Assembly: GCA_963840275.1 (NCBI GenBank)
Contig: CAWIYK010000007.1
Coordinates: forward strand, 1,125,127-1,189,126
Length of the DNA: 64,000 bases
Direction of reading: 5' to 3'
Source: Actinophytocola sp963840275
GTDB lineage: Bacteria; Actinomycetota; Actinomycetes; Mycobacteriales; Pseudonocardiaceae
In this document: piece after piece, positions 8,342 to 16,394 of the stretch
How positions within the stretch are numbered: position 1 is the first letter of the stretch
Layout: each line of letters opens with the position of its first letter
Made by a program: the position numbers and the translations under genes
The notes under the pieces: generated by a model
What the model saw: only the letters and a program-made list of their open reading frames with translations
The model's database searches: none
Told to the model about the DNA's origin: nothing

Positions 8342-9604
8342 ATGGAACAGGCCACTCTGCACAGTCCATCCACAGTGGACCGTTCGGAGCAGTTGGCAGA
8401 GTCGCCGACCGGAGCCGCCAGAGTACGGATCATCCTCGTCCTCGGCGCGCTCATCGCTCTCGGACCCCTCACGATCGACATGTACCTCCCCGCACTGCCC
8501 GCGCTCGGCGCCGACCTCATGGCGTCGGAGTCGGCCGTGCAGCTCACGCTCACCGGCACGCTCGTCGGGCTCGGCCTCGGCCAGCTCGTGATCGGCCCGT
8601 TCTCCGACGCGGTGGGCCGGCGCACGCCGCTCATCGCCGGCACCGCCGTCCACGTCGTCGCCTCGGTGCTCTGCCTCGTCGCGCCGAACGTGGCGGTCCT
8701 CGGTCTGCTGCGCACGATCCAGGGCGTCGGCGCGGCCGCCGCGATGGTCGTCGCCATGGCCGTCGTCCGCGACCTGTTCACCGGGCGGGCCGCGGCGACC
8801 ATGCTGTCCCGGCTGATGCTCGTCATGGGCGCGGCGCCGATCCTCGCGCCGTCCATCGGCGCGGCGATCCTGCTGACCGGGTCGTGGCGTGGCGTGTTCG
8901 CGGTGCTCGCCGTCCTCGGCGTGGCGCTGATGCTCGTCGCGATCTTCTTCCTCAAGGAGACGCTGCCGCCGTCCCGGCGGCGCACCGGCGCGCTCGGCCC
9001 GGTGCTGCGCACGTACCGCATGCTCGTCACCGACCGGCAGTTCGTGGTGTTGACGCTGGTCGCGGCGCTGGGCATGTCCGCGCTGTTCTCCTACGTCTCC
9101 GGCTCGTCGTTCGTGCTGCAGGGCCAGTACGGGCTGAGCCAGCAGGAGTTCGGGCTGGTGTTCGCGATCGGCGCGGTCGCGCTGATCGGCGCGTCGCAGT
9201 TCAACGTCGTCCTGCTGAACCGGTGGACGGCCGAGCGGATCGTGTTCTACGCCCTCGCCGCCGCGCTGGCGTTCGGCACGGTGCTGGTCGTGCTCGTCGC
9301 GACCGGCGTCGGCGGCCTGCTCGGGTTCCTGGTGCCGCTGCTGTTCCTGCTCGGCACGGTGGGCTTCGTGCTGCCGAACGCCCCGGCGCTCGCGCTGTCC
9401 CGGCACGGCGAGGCGGCGGGCACGGCGGCCGCCCTGCTCGGCGCGACGCAGTTCGGGCTCGGCGCGCTCATCGCGCCGCTGGTCGGCATCCTCGGCAACG
9501 ACGGCCCGGCCATGGCGCTCACGATGACCGGCGGCGTGCTGGTCGCGTGGCTGGCGCTGGGCGCGACGAGGTGGCACGGCCGCAGGACCCTCGCGGTCGC
9601 TTGA
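8342..9604 (+). CDS. MFS drug exporter, Bcr/CflA type
   Basis: A 420-residue, 12-helix major facilitator of the DHA1 family. The N-terminal region has LTIDMYLPALPALGADL, typical of the Bcr/CflA subfamily. It is followed by MFS motif A (GPFSDAVGRRTPL) between helices 2 and 3, and the helix-4 to helix-5 segment with LRTIQGVGAAAAMVVAMAVVRDLF. These proton-driven exporters export antibiotics such as bicyclomycin, sulfonamides or chloramphenicol. The gene lies 38 bases downstream of the XRE regulator and may be co-regulated. The coding start contains the palindrome TCCACAGTGGA (8368-8378), a word that recurs in this window inside Ser-Thr-Val-Asp codons. Confidence 0.93.
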   Translation: MEQATLHSPSTVDRSEQLAESPTGAARVRIILVLGALIALGPLTIDMYLPALPALGADLMASESAVQLTLTGTLVGLGLGQLVIGPFSDAVGRRTPLIAGTAVHVVASVLCLVAPNVAVLGLLRTIQGVGAAAAMVVAMAVVRDLFTGRAAATMLSRLMLVMGAAPILAPSIGAAILLTGSWRGVFAVLAVLGVALMLVAIFFLKETLPPSRRRTGALGPVLRTYRMLVTDRQFVVLTLVAALGMSALFSYVSGSSFVLQGQYGLSQQEFGLVFAIGAVALIGASQFNVVLLNRWTAERIVFYALAAALAFGTVLVVLVATGVGGLLGFLVPLLFLLGTVGFVLPNAPALALSRHGEAAGTAAALLGATQFGLGALIAPLVGILGNDGPAMALTMTGGVLVAWLALGATRWHGRRTLAVA

Positions 9605-9618
9605 CATAGGCTCGGGGC

Positions 9619-10410
9619 ATGCCCGAGGGGGACACCGTCTTCGCCACGGCGCGTCGGCTCACCGAGGCGCTCGCCGGTGTCCCTCTCGTGCGCGGGGAGC
9701 TGCGGCACCCTCGACTGTCCACTGTGGACCTCGCGGGTCGGGAGCTGGTGGCGGCCCGTTCCGTCGGCAAGCACCTGTTCCTGCGGTTCGACCGCGAGCT
9801 GAGCCTCCACTGCCACCTCGGCATGGACGGCTCCTGGAAGATCTACGACCAGTCCCGGCGTGCGCCCGTCAACCACCGGACCCGCGCGCTGCTGGGCACC
9901 GCGGACAAGGTCGCGCTCGGCCAGAGCCTCCTCGAGATGGCGCTCGTGTCCACTTCGGACGAACAGCGGCTCGTCGACCACCTCGGCCCGGACCTGTTGT
10001 CCCCGCGGTGGTCCGACGAGCTCGCCGCCACCGCGGCCCACCGTCTCACCGTCGACCCCGCGCGGGAGCTGGGGCTCGCGCTGCTCGACCAGCGGGTCAT
10101 GGCCGGCATCGGCAACGTGTACAAGGCCGAGCTGTGCTTCCTGCTCGGCGTCTCGCCGTGGGCACCGGTGTCGGCCGTGGACGCGGCCGAGACCGTGTCA
10201 CTGGCGCGGAAACTGTTGCTGTCCAACGCGTTGCGCACGATCCGGAACACCACCGGCGACCCGCGGCGCGGTCGCGAGCTGTGGGTCTACGGCCGCAGGA
10301 CGTGCCTGCGCTGCGGCACGCCCGTCGTCGTGACGCGGCAGGGCGCCGGTCTGCGCGAGCGGGTCGCCTATTACTGCCCGCGCTGCCAGCCCGGGCCGGG
10401 ACCGACCTAG
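9619..10410 (+). CDS. nei2: Fpg/Nei family DNA glycosylase (endonuclease VIII-like)
   Basis: A 263-residue base-excision-repair enzyme. The mature start PEGDTV supplies the catalytic Pro and Glu, and Lys in SVGKHLFLRF matches the conserved beta-turn lysine. The central helix-two-turn-helix includes DQRVMAGIGNVYKAELCF. The C-terminus has a four-cysteine zinc finger (CLRCGTP and YYCPRC). Length and PEGDTV (not PELPEV) place it with Nei-type enzymes acting on oxidised pyrimidines rather than Fpg. It is most like the actinobacterial Nei2 group. The start is 14 bases after the exporter stop, so co-transcription is possible. Its stop overlaps the convergent DUF742 gene by four bases (CTAG). Confidence 0.93.
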   Translation: MPEGDTVFATARRLTEALAGVPLVRGELRHPRLSTVDLAGRELVAARSVGKHLFLRFDRELSLHCHLGMDGSWKIYDQSRRAPVNHRTRALLGTADKVALGQSLLEMALVSTSDEQRLVDHLGPDLLSPRWSDELAATAAHRLTVDPARELGLALLDQRVMAGIGNVYKAELCFLLGVSPWAPVSAVDAAETVSLARKLLLSNALRTIRNTTGDPRRGRELWVYGRRTCLRCGTPVVVTRQGAGLRERVAYYCPRCQPGPGPT

Positions 10411-11381
10411 GCCAGGTTGCGCAGCCCGGCGTACACGCGGTTTAGCAGGTCCATCGACGGACCCTGCTCGCCGGTGTGGGAGTTCTCGTGGACGAACAGC
10501 ATCCCCAGGTCCACGACGTCGCCGATCAACACCCGCGCGGCCCCCAGTGGCAGGCCGAGCCGGGCGGCGACCTCCGCGGTCGACCGCGGCATCCGGCAGG
10601 CGACGCAGATGGCGCGCAGGTCGGCCCGCAGTGTGGCGACGTCGGCCTCCCGGCCCACCGGCGTGGACAGGAGCGTCTCCAGCTCCAGTCGGTGCGACTG
10701 CCGGGTGCGGCCGCCGGTGCGCGTGTACGGGCGGACGAGCTGACGCGGCTCGCTCGGCACGGGCGGCGGTGGGGGCGGTGGCGGCCAGGGACCTTCGTCG
10801 GCGAGCGGGCTGACGGGCTGCGCCGGCCATGAACCGGTGCGCTGTGTCGGCCATGCGCCCGTGTCGGCGGGCAGGCGCGGGCTGTCCTGTGGTGCCGGCC
10901 GCGATCCCGTGTCCGTCGGTGCGGCGCCGCGGGTGGCCGGCTGGGCGCTGTCCTCCGCGGGTGGCTTGACCGGAAGTGCCGGCCACGAGCTGCCGGCCGC
11001 CGGCGAGCCGGACCTGACCACCGGCCACGAGCCGCTGTCCGCCGGCGAGTCGTCGCGCGGCGGGGACGGCGGTCGGTTGTCGGGCGGCGGCACCGGGGTG
11101 CCGGTCAGCGGGTTGATCGGGAGCGCGGGCCAGGAACCGCTGTCCGCCGGCTGGTTGGACCTCGCGACCGGCCACGGGTCGGAGTGCGCCGGTGCTGGTG
11201 GCGGGGCCAACGGCAGCAGTCGGCCGCGCGAATCCGTTGGCGGAGTACGGGGTGGGGGGAGCGCCGCTCTGGAGGGCTCCTCCTCCTGCTCCGTGCCTTC
11301 CACCGAGGCACGTGGACGGAAATCATGATCAGCCCACGATTGGTAATCGCCCCAGCCACCGTAGAACACCCTGCTCACCAC
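10407..11381 (-). CDS. Orphan DUF742 protein with Trp-Pro-rich repeat region
   Basis: A protein of up to 324 residues. The C-terminal 115 residues are a DUF742 (CvnC) domain: VRPYTRTGGRTR, then AEVAARLGLPLGAARVLIGDVVDLGMLF, and a final LLNRVYAGLRNLA. DUF742 proteins normally sit in conservons between the roadblock protein and the GTPase, but no partner is adjacent here. The first 200 residues are low-complexity and rich in Pro, Ser and Trp, with the unit Gly-Ser-Trp-Pro recurring every 15-20 residues (GSWPALPINPL, GSWPVV, SSWPALPVKP, GAWP, GSWPAQPVSP, GPWPP). The start is uncertain. The first possible GTG (11379-11381) has no good ribosome-binding site, and other GTG codons follow. No clear promoter was seen. 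Confidence 0.8.
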   Translation of the reverse strand: MVSRVFYGGWGDYQSWADHDFRPRASVEGTEQEEEPSRAALPPPRTPPTDSRGRLLPLAPPPAPAHSDPWPVARSNQPADSGSWPALPINPLTGTPVPPPDNRPPSPPRDDSPADSGSWPVVRSGSPAAGSSWPALPVKPPAEDSAQPATRGAAPTDTGSRPAPQDSPRLPADTGAWPTQRTGSWPAQPVSPLADEGPWPPPPPPPPVPSEPRQLVRPYTRTGGRTRQSHRLELETLLSTPVGREADVATLRADLRAICVACRMPRSTAEVAARLGLPLGAARVLIGDVVDLGMLFVHENSHTGEQGPSMDLLNRVYAGLRNLA

Positions 11382-11488
11382 CTGAGGACGTCACAGGATG
11401 CGTCAGGCTACGTGGATTTCGCCTGTGTCAGCAAGGTTTCGTCAGGTGTGTGTCCGGCCGAACACTGAGCGTGGTCGCCACGAAACTG

Positions 11489-11518
11489 TTGACTCAGCGT
11501 GGCAGGTCCAGGTAAACA
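11489..11518 (+). promoter_or_regulatory. Candidate sigma-70-type promoter for the polyol PTS operon
   Basis: TTGACT at 11489-11494 and TAAACA at 11513-11518 are separated by 18 bases and lie 34 bases upstream of the first gene's ATG. The region from 11510 to 11550 is markedly AT-rich for this genome (AAACAAAGAGATACACAG), as expected for a promoter and regulator-binding stretch. Confidence 0.5.
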
Positions 11519-11552
11519 AAGAGATACACAGATGAAATGGTGGTAAATCCAC

Positions 11553-12314
11553 ATGTACGCAGAAGAGCGGCAGCAGTACATCGTCGACCGGGCCCGGCGG
11601 GAGGGCCGCGTGGACGTCGCCGAGCTCGCGGTCGAGCTCGCGGTCACGGGCGAGACGATCCGCCGCGACCTGTCCGTACTCGAACGCCACGGGCTGCTGC
11701 GCCGCGTGCACGGCGGCGCGATTCCCGTTGAGCGACTTGGCTTCGAGCCCGCGCTCGCCACCCGCGACGCGGTGCTCGGCGCGGAGAAGGACCGGATCGC
11801 CAAGGCGGCACTCGCCGAGGTGCCCGAGGAGGGCTCGATCCTGCTCGACGCCGGCACGACGACCGCTCGCCTCGCCGAGATCCTGCCGGTGGACCGCCAG
11901 CTCACCGTGCTGACGAACGCCCTGCCGACCGCGCTGTCCCTTGCCGGCCGGTCGAACTTCAACGTCCTGTTCATCGGTGGCCGGGTGCGGTCGCGGACGC
12001 TCGCGTGCGTGGACCCGTGGGCGCTCGACGCGCTCGCACAGTCCTATGTGGACGTCGCGTTCGTCGCGACCAACGGGATGTCCGTGCAGCGCGGGCTGAC
12101 CACCCCGGACCAGGCGGAGGCCGCCGTGAAGAAGGCGATGATCGCCGCGGCGCGGCGGACCGTGCTGCTCGCCGACCACACCAAGCTCAGCTCGGACCAC
12201 CTCGCACGGTTCGCCGAACTGGGCGACATCGACATGTTCATCACCGACTCCGGCCTCGACGAACGCACCGCCACCGAGATCGAGTCACACGGGCCGAGAG
12301 TGGTGCGGGCATGA
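11553..12314 (+). CDS. DeoR-family sugar-operon repressor (FruR-like)
   Basis: A 253-residue repressor. The N-terminal DeoR helix-turn-helix reads RQQYIVDRARREGRVDVAEL and continues through the signature GETIRRDLSVLERHGLLRRVHGG. The C-terminal effector domain is of the sugar-isomerase-like DeoR_C type (ILLDAGTTTARLAE, VLTNALPTA, FVATNGMS, LLADHTKL). The ligand is usually a phosphorylated sugar. It is the first gene of the polyol PTS operon and presumably represses it, with release by fructose 1-phosphate or a polyol phosphate. Its stop codon overlaps an ATG (ATGA, 12311-12314) that opens the first of two mini-ORFs leading to the kinase gene. The last nine residues, SHGPRVVRA, recur at the end of both mini-ORFs. 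Confidence 0.92.
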   Translation: MYAEERQQYIVDRARREGRVDVAELAVELAVTGETIRRDLSVLERHGLLRRVHGGAIPVERLGFEPALATRDAVLGAEKDRIAKAALAEVPEEGSILLDAGTTTARLAEILPVDRQLTVLTNALPTALSLAGRSNFNVLFIGGRVRSRTLACVDPWALDALAQSYVDVAFVATNGMSVQRGLTTPDQAEAAVKKAMIAAARRTVLLADHTKLSSDHLARFAELGDIDMFITDSGLDERTATEIESHGPRVVRA

Positions 12315-12394
12315 TCATCAACCGGTCTCGCGGCCTGGCCGAGCGGACCGCGACGGACGCTGTGTCGCACGGTCCCCGGGTGGTGCGCGCATGA
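12311..12394 (+). CDS. 27-residue mini-ORF copying the C-terminus of the DeoR repressor
   Basis: The ATG at 12311 overlaps the repressor stop (ATGA) and the frame ends in a TGA at 12392-12394 that again overlaps an ATG. The last 20 codons align with the repressor's end: GLAERTATDAVSHGPRVVRA here against GLDERTATEIESHGPRVVRA there. In the final nine codons five third-position or synonymous changes occur and no amino acid changes. It is a tandem partial duplication. Whether the peptide is made is unknown, but the overlaps would let ribosomes pass from the repressor to the kinase. Confidence 0.5.
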   Translation: MIINRSRGLAERTATDAVSHGPRVVRA

Positions 12395-12450
12395 TCACCG
12401 CAGCCATGTTCATCGACCGGTCACACGGGCCGAGAGTGGTGCGGGCGTGA
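12391..12450 (+). CDS. 19-residue mini-ORF, second partial copy of the repressor C-terminus
   Basis: It starts at the ATG at 12391, overlapping the previous mini-ORF stop, and ends at the TGA at 12448-12450, overlapping the GTG start of the kinase. It contains MFID, resembling MFITD of the repressor, then RSHGPRVVRA. The 26 bases encoding SHGPRVVRA (12421-12446) are identical to those in the repressor itself, so this copy is more recent or homogenised compared with the first mini-ORF. Confidence 0.45.
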   Translation: MITAAMFIDRSHGPRVVRA

Positions 12451-13412
12451 TCGTCACCCTCACGCTGAACCCCAGCCTGGACCGCACGATGGAGGTCCCG
12501 GAACTGGTTCGCGGCGCCATGGTGCGGGCCAGCGCGACCCGTCTCGACCCGGGCGGCAAAGGGGTGAACGTGGCGCGGGCGCTCGCCGCGCACAAGCTCC
12601 CGACGTGCGCGGTGGTGCCGCGCAACGGACCCGACGGCGCGCAGCTCACGACGTTGCTCGAGGAGGAGGGCATCGACGTCTGCGCGGTGCCGGTCACCGG
12701 ACACACGCGGTCGAACGTCAGCCTGGTCGAGCCGGACGGCTCGGTCACGAAGATCAACGAGCCGGGGGGCGAGCTCGGCGCCGACGACCTGGAACGCATC
12801 GTCGCGGCCGTGCTGTCCACGGCCGTCGGCGCGGACTGGGTGGTGGCGAGCGGGAGCCTGCCGCCGGGGGTGCCCGACGACTTCTACGGCCGGCTCGGCC
12901 GGCGGCTGTCCGGGCTCGGGGTGCGGTTCGCGGTGGACACCTCCGGTCCGGCGCTCGCCGCCGCGCTGGGTTCGGGCCCCGCGCTGGTGAAGCCGAACCG
13001 GGAGGAGCTCGCCGAGTCGGTGGGGTTCCGGATCGACACGGTCGCCGACGCGGTGCGCGCCGCGACGGCGATGCGTGCCGAGGGAGCGCAGGCCGTGCTG
13101 GCCAGTCTCGGCGCCGACGGCGCCGTGCTGGTCACCGGGCAGGGGGTGCGTTACGGCGAGTCGCCGGTCGACCGCGGCCGCAGTGCGGTCGGGGCGGGCG
13201 ACGCGATGCTCGCCGGGTATCTCGCCGGTGGGGTGGCCGGCGGGGATGCCCTCATCGAGGCGTTGTCGTGGGGTGCGGCGGCGGTCCGGTTCCCGGGCAG
13301 CCGCATGCCGGGACCCGACGACGTGGACCGCGCGTCCGTGCGCGTCCACACCTCGGTCGACCTCACGCGGGCCCTGCGCGGGCCACAGCACGGGATGGAG
13401 CAGATCCGATGA
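12447..13412 (+). CDS. fruK: PfkB-family 1-phosphofructokinase (or tagatose-6-phosphate kinase)
   Basis: A 321-residue ribokinase-fold kinase. The start MIVTLTLNPSLDRTMEV and the N-terminal PfkB motif GGKGVNVARAL are typical of the FruK/LacC/PfkB group. The C-terminal signature VGAGDAMLAGYLAG carries the catalytic Asp and the anion hole. It would phosphorylate fructose 1-phosphate to the 1,6-bisphosphate, or tagatose 6-phosphate in the LacC branch, and sequence alone does not separate these. The start is the GTG at 12447, overlapping the preceding mini-ORF stop. The stop overlaps the EIICB start (ATGA, 13409-13412). A kinase of this type beside a mannitol-type PTS is unusual and suggests that the polyol phosphate is oxidised to fructose 1-phosphate. 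Confidence 0.88.
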   Translation: MIVTLTLNPSLDRTMEVPELVRGAMVRASATRLDPGGKGVNVARALAAHKLPTCAVVPRNGPDGAQLTTLLEEEGIDVCAVPVTGHTRSNVSLVEPDGSVTKINEPGGELGADDLERIVAAVLSTAVGADWVVASGSLPPGVPDDFYGRLGRRLSGLGVRFAVDTSGPALAAALGSGPALVKPNREELAESVGFRIDTVADAVRAATAMRAEGAQAVLASLGADGAVLVTGQGVRYGESPVDRGRSAVGAGDAMLAGYLAGGVAGGDALIEALSWGAAAVRFPGSRMPGPDDVDRASVRVHTSVDLTRALRGPQHGMEQIR

Positions 13413-14881
13413 CGACAACGACGTCCGACCTGAAGCACCTGGAGGGCGACGGCTTCCGGGCCCGTGTCCAACGGCTTGGCGGAAACCTCGCCGGCATGAT
13501 CATGCCCAACATCGGCGCGTTCATCGCGTGGGGCCTGATCACCGCACTGTTCATCCCCACCGGCTGGCTGCCGAACGCCACGTTCAACGAGCTGGTCGGC
13601 CCGATGCTGCGGTTCCTGCTGCCGATCCTGATCGGCTACACCGGTGGCCGGATGGTGCACGGGCAGCGTGGTGCGGTGGTCGGCGCCATCGCCACCATGG
13701 GCGTGATCATGGGCGCGGAGAACCCGATGTTCCTCGGCGCCATGATCATGGGGCCGCTCGCCGCGCTGTTGCTGAAGTGGTTCGACCGCCTCATCGAGGG
13801 CAAGATCCGCGCCGGCTTCGAGATGCTGGTCAACAACTTCTCCGCCGGCATCCTCGGCGGCGGCATGGCCCTGCTCGGCATGGCCGGCATCGGGCCGGTG
13901 GTCAAGGCGCTCACCGACGCCGCCGGCAACGCCGTCGACTTCCTGGTGGACAACAGCCTCCTGCCGTTGGTGTCTGTCATCGTGGAACCGGCGAAGGCCC
14001 TGTTCCTCAACAACGCCATCAACCACGGCGTGTTCAGCCCGCTCGGCGCCGAGCAGGCGCAGGAGACCGGCCAGTCCATCCTGTTCATGATCGAGACCAA
14101 CCCCGGCCCCGGCCTCGGCGTCCTGCTCGCGTTCTGGTTCTTCGGGCCGCGCCGGATGCGGCCGAGCGCGCCGGGCGCGATCATCATCCACTTCTTCGGC
14201 GGCATCCACGAGATCTACTTCCCGTACCTGCTGATGAAGCCGAAGCTGATCATCGCGGCGATCGCGGGCGGCATGGCGGGCGTCGCCACCGCGATGATCA
14301 CCAACTCCGGGCTGGTCGCACCACCCGCGCCGGGCAGCATCTTCGCCTACATGGCGGTCACGCCACGCGGTGGGCACGTGAGCGTCCTGCTGTCGATCGC
14401 CGTCGCCACGGCCGTCACGTTCATCGTCGCCGCCGCACTGCTGAAGTTCGGTCGCGGTGCCGACGCGGCGGACGCGGCCCCGGATCCCGCCACCCAGGAA
14501 CCGTCGGCGGCCGCCGCCCCGGTCGCCGACGCCATACCGAGCACCACCAGCACTGGCACCGACACCCTGGCCCGGCCGGTCATCTCGGGCAGCGAGGTCA
14601 AGAGCATCGTCGTCGCGTGCGACGCCGGCATGGGGTCCAGCGTGATGCTCGCGTCCCAGTTGCGGACCCGGCTCAAGCCCTACGGCGTGACCGTGGAACA
14701 CGTCGCGGTCAACGACATCCCGGCCGAGTCGCGGCTCGTGCTCACCCACACCGACCTCGCCGACCGGGCGCGGTCGACCGTGCCGCACGCCGTGGTGGTC
14801 GAGTTCCGGATGTTCCTCGGCGACCCCGCGTTCGACCGGCTCGAGAACGCGATCAAGGAAGGCAGCGAGATCCGTGGCTGA
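13409..14881 (+). CDS. mtlA: Mannitol-type PTS permease EIICB
   Basis: A 490-residue membrane permease. Residues 20-345 are the EIIC domain of the mannitol family: MIMPNIGAFIAWGLITALF, GGRMVHGQRG, the substrate-site motif GAENPMFLGAMIMGP, NNAINHGVFSPLG, and HFFGGIHEIYFPYLLMKP. A Pro/Ala/Thr linker (about 355-390) joins it to a C-terminal EIIB domain with the phosphocysteine motif VVACDAGMGSSVMLASQLR, where the Cys accepts phosphate from EIIA. It imports and phosphorylates a hexitol, giving for example mannitol 1-phosphate. Its start overlaps the kinase stop and its end overlaps the EIIA gene by eight bases. Related hexitols or pentitols such as arabitol are possible substrates. Confidence 0.93.
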   Translation: MTTTTSDLKHLEGDGFRARVQRLGGNLAGMIMPNIGAFIAWGLITALFIPTGWLPNATFNELVGPMLRFLLPILIGYTGGRMVHGQRGAVVGAIATMGVIMGAENPMFLGAMIMGPLAALLLKWFDRLIEGKIRAGFEMLVNNFSAGILGGGMALLGMAGIGPVVKALTDAAGNAVDFLVDNSLLPLVSVIVEPAKALFLNNAINHGVFSPLGAEQAQETGQSILFMIETNPGPGLGVLLAFWFFGPRRMRPSAPGAIIIHFFGGIHEIYFPYLLMKPKLIIAAIAGGMAGVATAMITNSGLVAPPAPGSIFAYMAVTPRGGHVSVLLSIAVATAVTFIVAAALLKFGRGADAADAAPDPATQEPSAAAAPVADAIPSTTSTGTDTLARPVISGSEVKSIVVACDAGMGSSVMLASQLRTRLKPYGVTVEHVAVNDIPAESRLVLTHTDLADRARSTVPHAVVVEFRMFLGDPAFDRLENAIKEGSEIRG

Positions 14882-15326
14882 CACAGACGTTCTCCCCAGG
14901 GACGGCATCCGACTCGGCCTGACCGCCGTCGACAAGTGGGACGCCGTGCGCCAGTCCGGCGCGCTGCTCAAGGAGCTCGGCGCGGTCGAGGACGGCTACC
15001 CGGACACCATGCTGGCACGCGAGAAGTCCGTGTCGACCTTCATCGGCGAGGGCGTCGCGATCCCGCACGGCACCGACGAGAGCCGCGCGCTCGTGCGCCG
15101 CACGACGCTCGGCGTGCTGCAGTTCCCCGACGGCGTGGACTGGGACGGCAACACGGTGCGGATCTGCGTCGCCATCGCGGCGAAGGGCGACGAGCACGTC
15201 ACCGTGCTCTCCGCGCTCGCGCAGATCCTGATGGACCCGGCACAGGCGGAGCGGCTGCGGACCTCGGCGAGCGTCGAGGCCGTGTACGAGCTCCTCGAAT
15301 CGATCGGAAAGGGCCTCGAGACATGA
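14874..15326 (+). CDS. mtlF: Mannitol-type PTS EIIA protein
   Basis: A 150-residue soluble EIIA of the mannitol/fructose class. The phosphorylated histidine is in FIGEGVAIPHGTDESRAL, the standard GxAIPH motif, and the C-terminal VTVLSALAQILMDPAQAERL is typical of MtlF. It passes phosphate from HPr to the EIIB cysteine of the permease encoded just upstream. The GTG start at 14874 lies within the end of the EIICB gene (8-base overlap), and the stop overlaps the dehydrogenase ATG (15323-15326). Having EIIA as a separate protein matches the Gram-positive mannitol system, rather than the EIICBA fusion of E. coli. Confidence 0.93.
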   Translation: MADTDVLPRDGIRLGLTAVDKWDAVRQSGALLKELGAVEDGYPDTMLAREKSVSTFIGEGVAIPHGTDESRALVRRTTLGVLQFPDGVDWDGNTVRICVAIAAKGDEHVTVLSALAQILMDPAQAERLRTSASVEAVYELLESIGKGLET

Positions 15327-16372
15327 GGGTGGCGCGGTTCTACGCACCTGGCGACCTGCGGCTGGAGGACGTCGACGAGCCGTTCCCCGGTCTGGACGAG
15401 GTGAAGATCCGGGTGCGTCAGTGCTCGACGTGCGGCACCGACGTGAAGATCTTCAACCACGGCCACCACCACCTGGTGCCGCCGCGCGTGATCGGGCACG
15501 AGATCGCCGGCGAGGTGGTCGAGGCGGGCGCGAACGTGACCGGCTGGCGGGCGGGCGACCGCGTGCAGGTGATCGCCGCGGTGCCGTGCGGCACGTGTGC
15601 CGACTGCGAGCGCGGCCGGATGCCGGTGTGCCAGAACCAGACGTCGGTCGGCTACCACTACGACGGCGGGTTCGCCGAGTACCTGGTCGTGCCGCGCGCG
15701 GTGCTCGCGGTCGACGGGCTCAACCGGATCCCCGACGGTGTCGGCTTCGCGGAGGCGTCGGTGGCCGAGCCGCTGGCGTGTGTGCTCAACGGGCAGGAGC
15801 TGGCCGCGGTCGGTCCCGGCGACGACGTGGTCGTGGTCGGGGCGGGCCCGATCGGCTGCCTGCACGTGCGCCTCGCACGGGCCCGCGGCGCCCGCCGGGT
15901 GTTCCTCGTCGAGCTGAACCGGGCCCGGCTGGACATGTCGGCGGACGAGGTCGGCCCGGACGCGGCGATCTGCGGGTCCGAGGTGGACGCCCTGGATGCT
16001 GTCGACGAGGTGAAGAAGCTGACCGACGGCCGCGGCGTGGACGTGGTGATCACCGCGGCCGCGTCCGGCGCGGCGCAGGAGGACGCGTTGCAGATGGCGG
16101 CCCGCAGCGGCCGGATCAGCTTCTTCGGCGGCCTGCCCAAGGACCGGCCGACGATCACGCTGGACTCGAACCTCGTGCACTACCGGGAGCTGACGATCGT
16201 CGGCGCCAACGGGTCCAGCCCGGCGCACAACAAGCGGGCGCTGGAGCTGATCGCGTCCGGCCAGGTGCCGGTCGCGGACCTCATCACCCACCGGCTCCGG
16301 TTGTCGGAGCTGCCGGACGCCATCAAGCTGGTGGCGTCCGGTCAGGCGATCAAGGTGACCATCGAGCCATGA
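15323..16372 (+). CDS. Zinc-dependent medium-chain polyol (phosphate) dehydrogenase
   Basis: A 349-residue medium-chain dehydrogenase of the sorbitol/threonine/galactitol-phosphate dehydrogenase group. The catalytic zinc ligands lie in CSTCGTDVKI and PRVIGHEIAGEV. The structural zinc site is the four-cysteine loop CGTCADCERGRMPVC. The Rossmann motif is VVVVGAGPIGCLHVRLARARG. Its place between EIIA and HPr implies that it oxidises the phosphorylated product of the PTS. A mannitol PTS normally pairs with the unrelated long-chain MtlD, so this is a non-orthologous replacement. Oxidation at C2 of mannitol 1-phosphate would give fructose 1-phosphate, the substrate of the kinase in this operon. This is inference. 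Galactitol- or arabitol-phosphate chemistry is the alternative. Confidence 0.88.
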   Translation: MRVARFYAPGDLRLEDVDEPFPGLDEVKIRVRQCSTCGTDVKIFNHGHHHLVPPRVIGHEIAGEVVEAGANVTGWRAGDRVQVIAAVPCGTCADCERGRMPVCQNQTSVGYHYDGGFAEYLVVPRAVLAVDGLNRIPDGVGFAEASVAEPLACVLNGQELAAVGPGDDVVVVGAGPIGCLHVRLARARGARRVFLVELNRARLDMSADEVGPDAAICGSEVDALDAVDEVKKLTDGRGVDVVITAAASGAAQEDALQMAARSGRISFFGGLPKDRPTITLDSNLVHYRELTIVGANGSSPAHNKRALELIASGQVPVADLITHRLRLSELPDAIKLVASGQAIKVTIEP

Positions 16373-16394
16373 CGGGCGCGGTCGAGGAGGACAC

